Shown here one piece after another: positions 6,466-6,706 of a stretch of DNA of 6,706 nt. Under the pieces are notes generated by a model. The model was given only the letters and a program-made list of their open reading frames with translations, had not been told where the DNA came from and did no database searches. A program made the translations under genes and the position numbers. The DNA comes from Alcaligenaceae bacterium. GTDB lineage: Bacteria > Pseudomonadota > Gammaproteobacteria > Burkholderiales > Burkholderiaceae_B. Location: assembly GCA_012512545.1 (NCBI GenBank), contig JAAZDZ010000421.1:1-6706 (forward strand), given 5' to 3'. The first letter of the stretch is position 1. Each line of letters opens with the position of its first letter.

Positions 6466-6486
6466 AAAAAAGAAACGCCAGCGTTT
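6466..6486 (-). terminator. Possible weak terminator or attenuator after aroQ
   Basis: The palindrome AAACGCCAGCGTTT (6473-6486) gives a 5-bp stem with a 4-nt loop and is followed on the minus strand by C and six T's (complement of 6466-6471). It overlaps the aroQ stop codon. The stem is short and AT-flanked, so termination is probably partial, which would fit read-through into accB. I see no convincing separate promoter for accB in the 76-nt gap. Confidence 0.35.
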
Positions 6487-6706
6487 ATCCGGCCAGAGCG
6501 TACAGCAAAGCCGCCTCGTAACCGAATGCTCCCAACCCCGCTATCACTCCCTGAGCAGTACTCGACAGGTAGGAGTGATGGCGGAACGCCTCTCGTTTAT
6601 AAACATTCGATAAATGCACTTCAACGAAAGGAATATCAACGGCTGAGAGCGCATCCCGTATCGCAACGCTGGTATGCGTATACGCAGCCGCGTTGATGAT
6701 GATGTA
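6485..6706 (-). CDS. aroQ: 3-dehydroquinate dehydratase type II (C-terminal part)
   Basis: The gene enters from the right edge, and the last 73 codons before a TAA are visible. Type II dehydroquinase removes water from 3-dehydroquinate to give 3-dehydroshikimate in the shikimate pathway, as a cytoplasmic dodecamer. The segment shows the substrate-binding motif [17 protein letters not shown], the motif VEVHLSN with the catalytic histidine, and the family-typical [11 protein letters not shown]. The usual NPGAYTH appears as NAAAYTH, a variation within the known range for the family (other type II enzymes have NAGG at this place). The N-terminal half, including the catalytic tyrosine loop, lies outside the window. 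aroQ is commonly found just upstream of accBC in proteobacteria, which supports the call. Only the start is missing; there is no sign of disruption. Confidence 0.95.
   Translation of the reverse strand, partial: YIIINAAAYTHTSVAIRDALSAVDIPFVEVHLSNVYKREAFRHHSYLSSTAQGVIAGLGAFGYEAALLYALAG

Noticed and set aside
1..6706. tRNA, rRNA, CRISPR array, insertion sequence, phage or toxin-antitoxin content
   Set aside because: No cloverleaf, spaced direct repeats, terminal inverted repeats with a transposase, or recognisable phage or toxin genes were seen. The gaps are short and the genes are core metabolic or envelope functions.

Overview
This is a chromosomal housekeeping segment from a betaproteobacterium, most likely of the family Alcaligenaceae (the Bordetella/Achromobacter/Pusillimonas group). 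The basis is the order aroQ-accB-accC-prmA followed by a zinc-ribbon/DUF3426 gene, together with the wording of the PrmA, AccB and YggT proteins. The DNA is GC-rich but, by eye, less so than in Bordetella proper. The genus is an inference and cannot be fixed from the sequence alone.

Layout. The left edge (1-48) holds the first 16 codons of a minus-strand gene of unknown function. Its upstream region carries a Fur-box-like sequence overlapping a plausible sigma70 promoter. A two-domain YggT-type membrane protein gene follows on the plus strand (277-840). It converges on a long minus-strand gene train that fills the rest of the window. Read in the direction of transcription, from right to left, the train is: the C-terminal part of aroQ (6485-6706), accB (5956-6408), accC (4606-5952), prmA (3624-4547), a zinc-ribbon/DUF3426 membrane protein (2424-3605), a PfkB-family sugar/nucleoside kinase (1474-2409) and a glycine-zipper outer-membrane lipoprotein (933-1445). 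A clear intrinsic terminator at 849-883 closes the train.

How the genes work together. AccB (the biotin carrier) and AccC (biotin carboxylase) are two parts of acetyl-CoA carboxylase, the committed step of fatty-acid synthesis. PrmA methylates ribosomal protein L11. AroQ belongs to the shikimate pathway. The DUF3426 protein, the kinase and the lipoprotein have no known functional tie to these and probably share only transcription. Gaps between genes are short: 3 nt between accB and accC, 18 nt between prmA and DUF3426, 14 nt between DUF3426 and the kinase, and 28 nt between the kinase and the lipoprotein. The two wider gaps, aroQ-accB (76 nt) and accC-prmA (58 nt), both contain inverted repeats that might tune expression.

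I found no RNA gene, mobile element, CRISPR array or novel system. The points most worth a second look are the Fur-like site at the left edge and the overlapping, mutually exclusive hairpins between accC and prmA.
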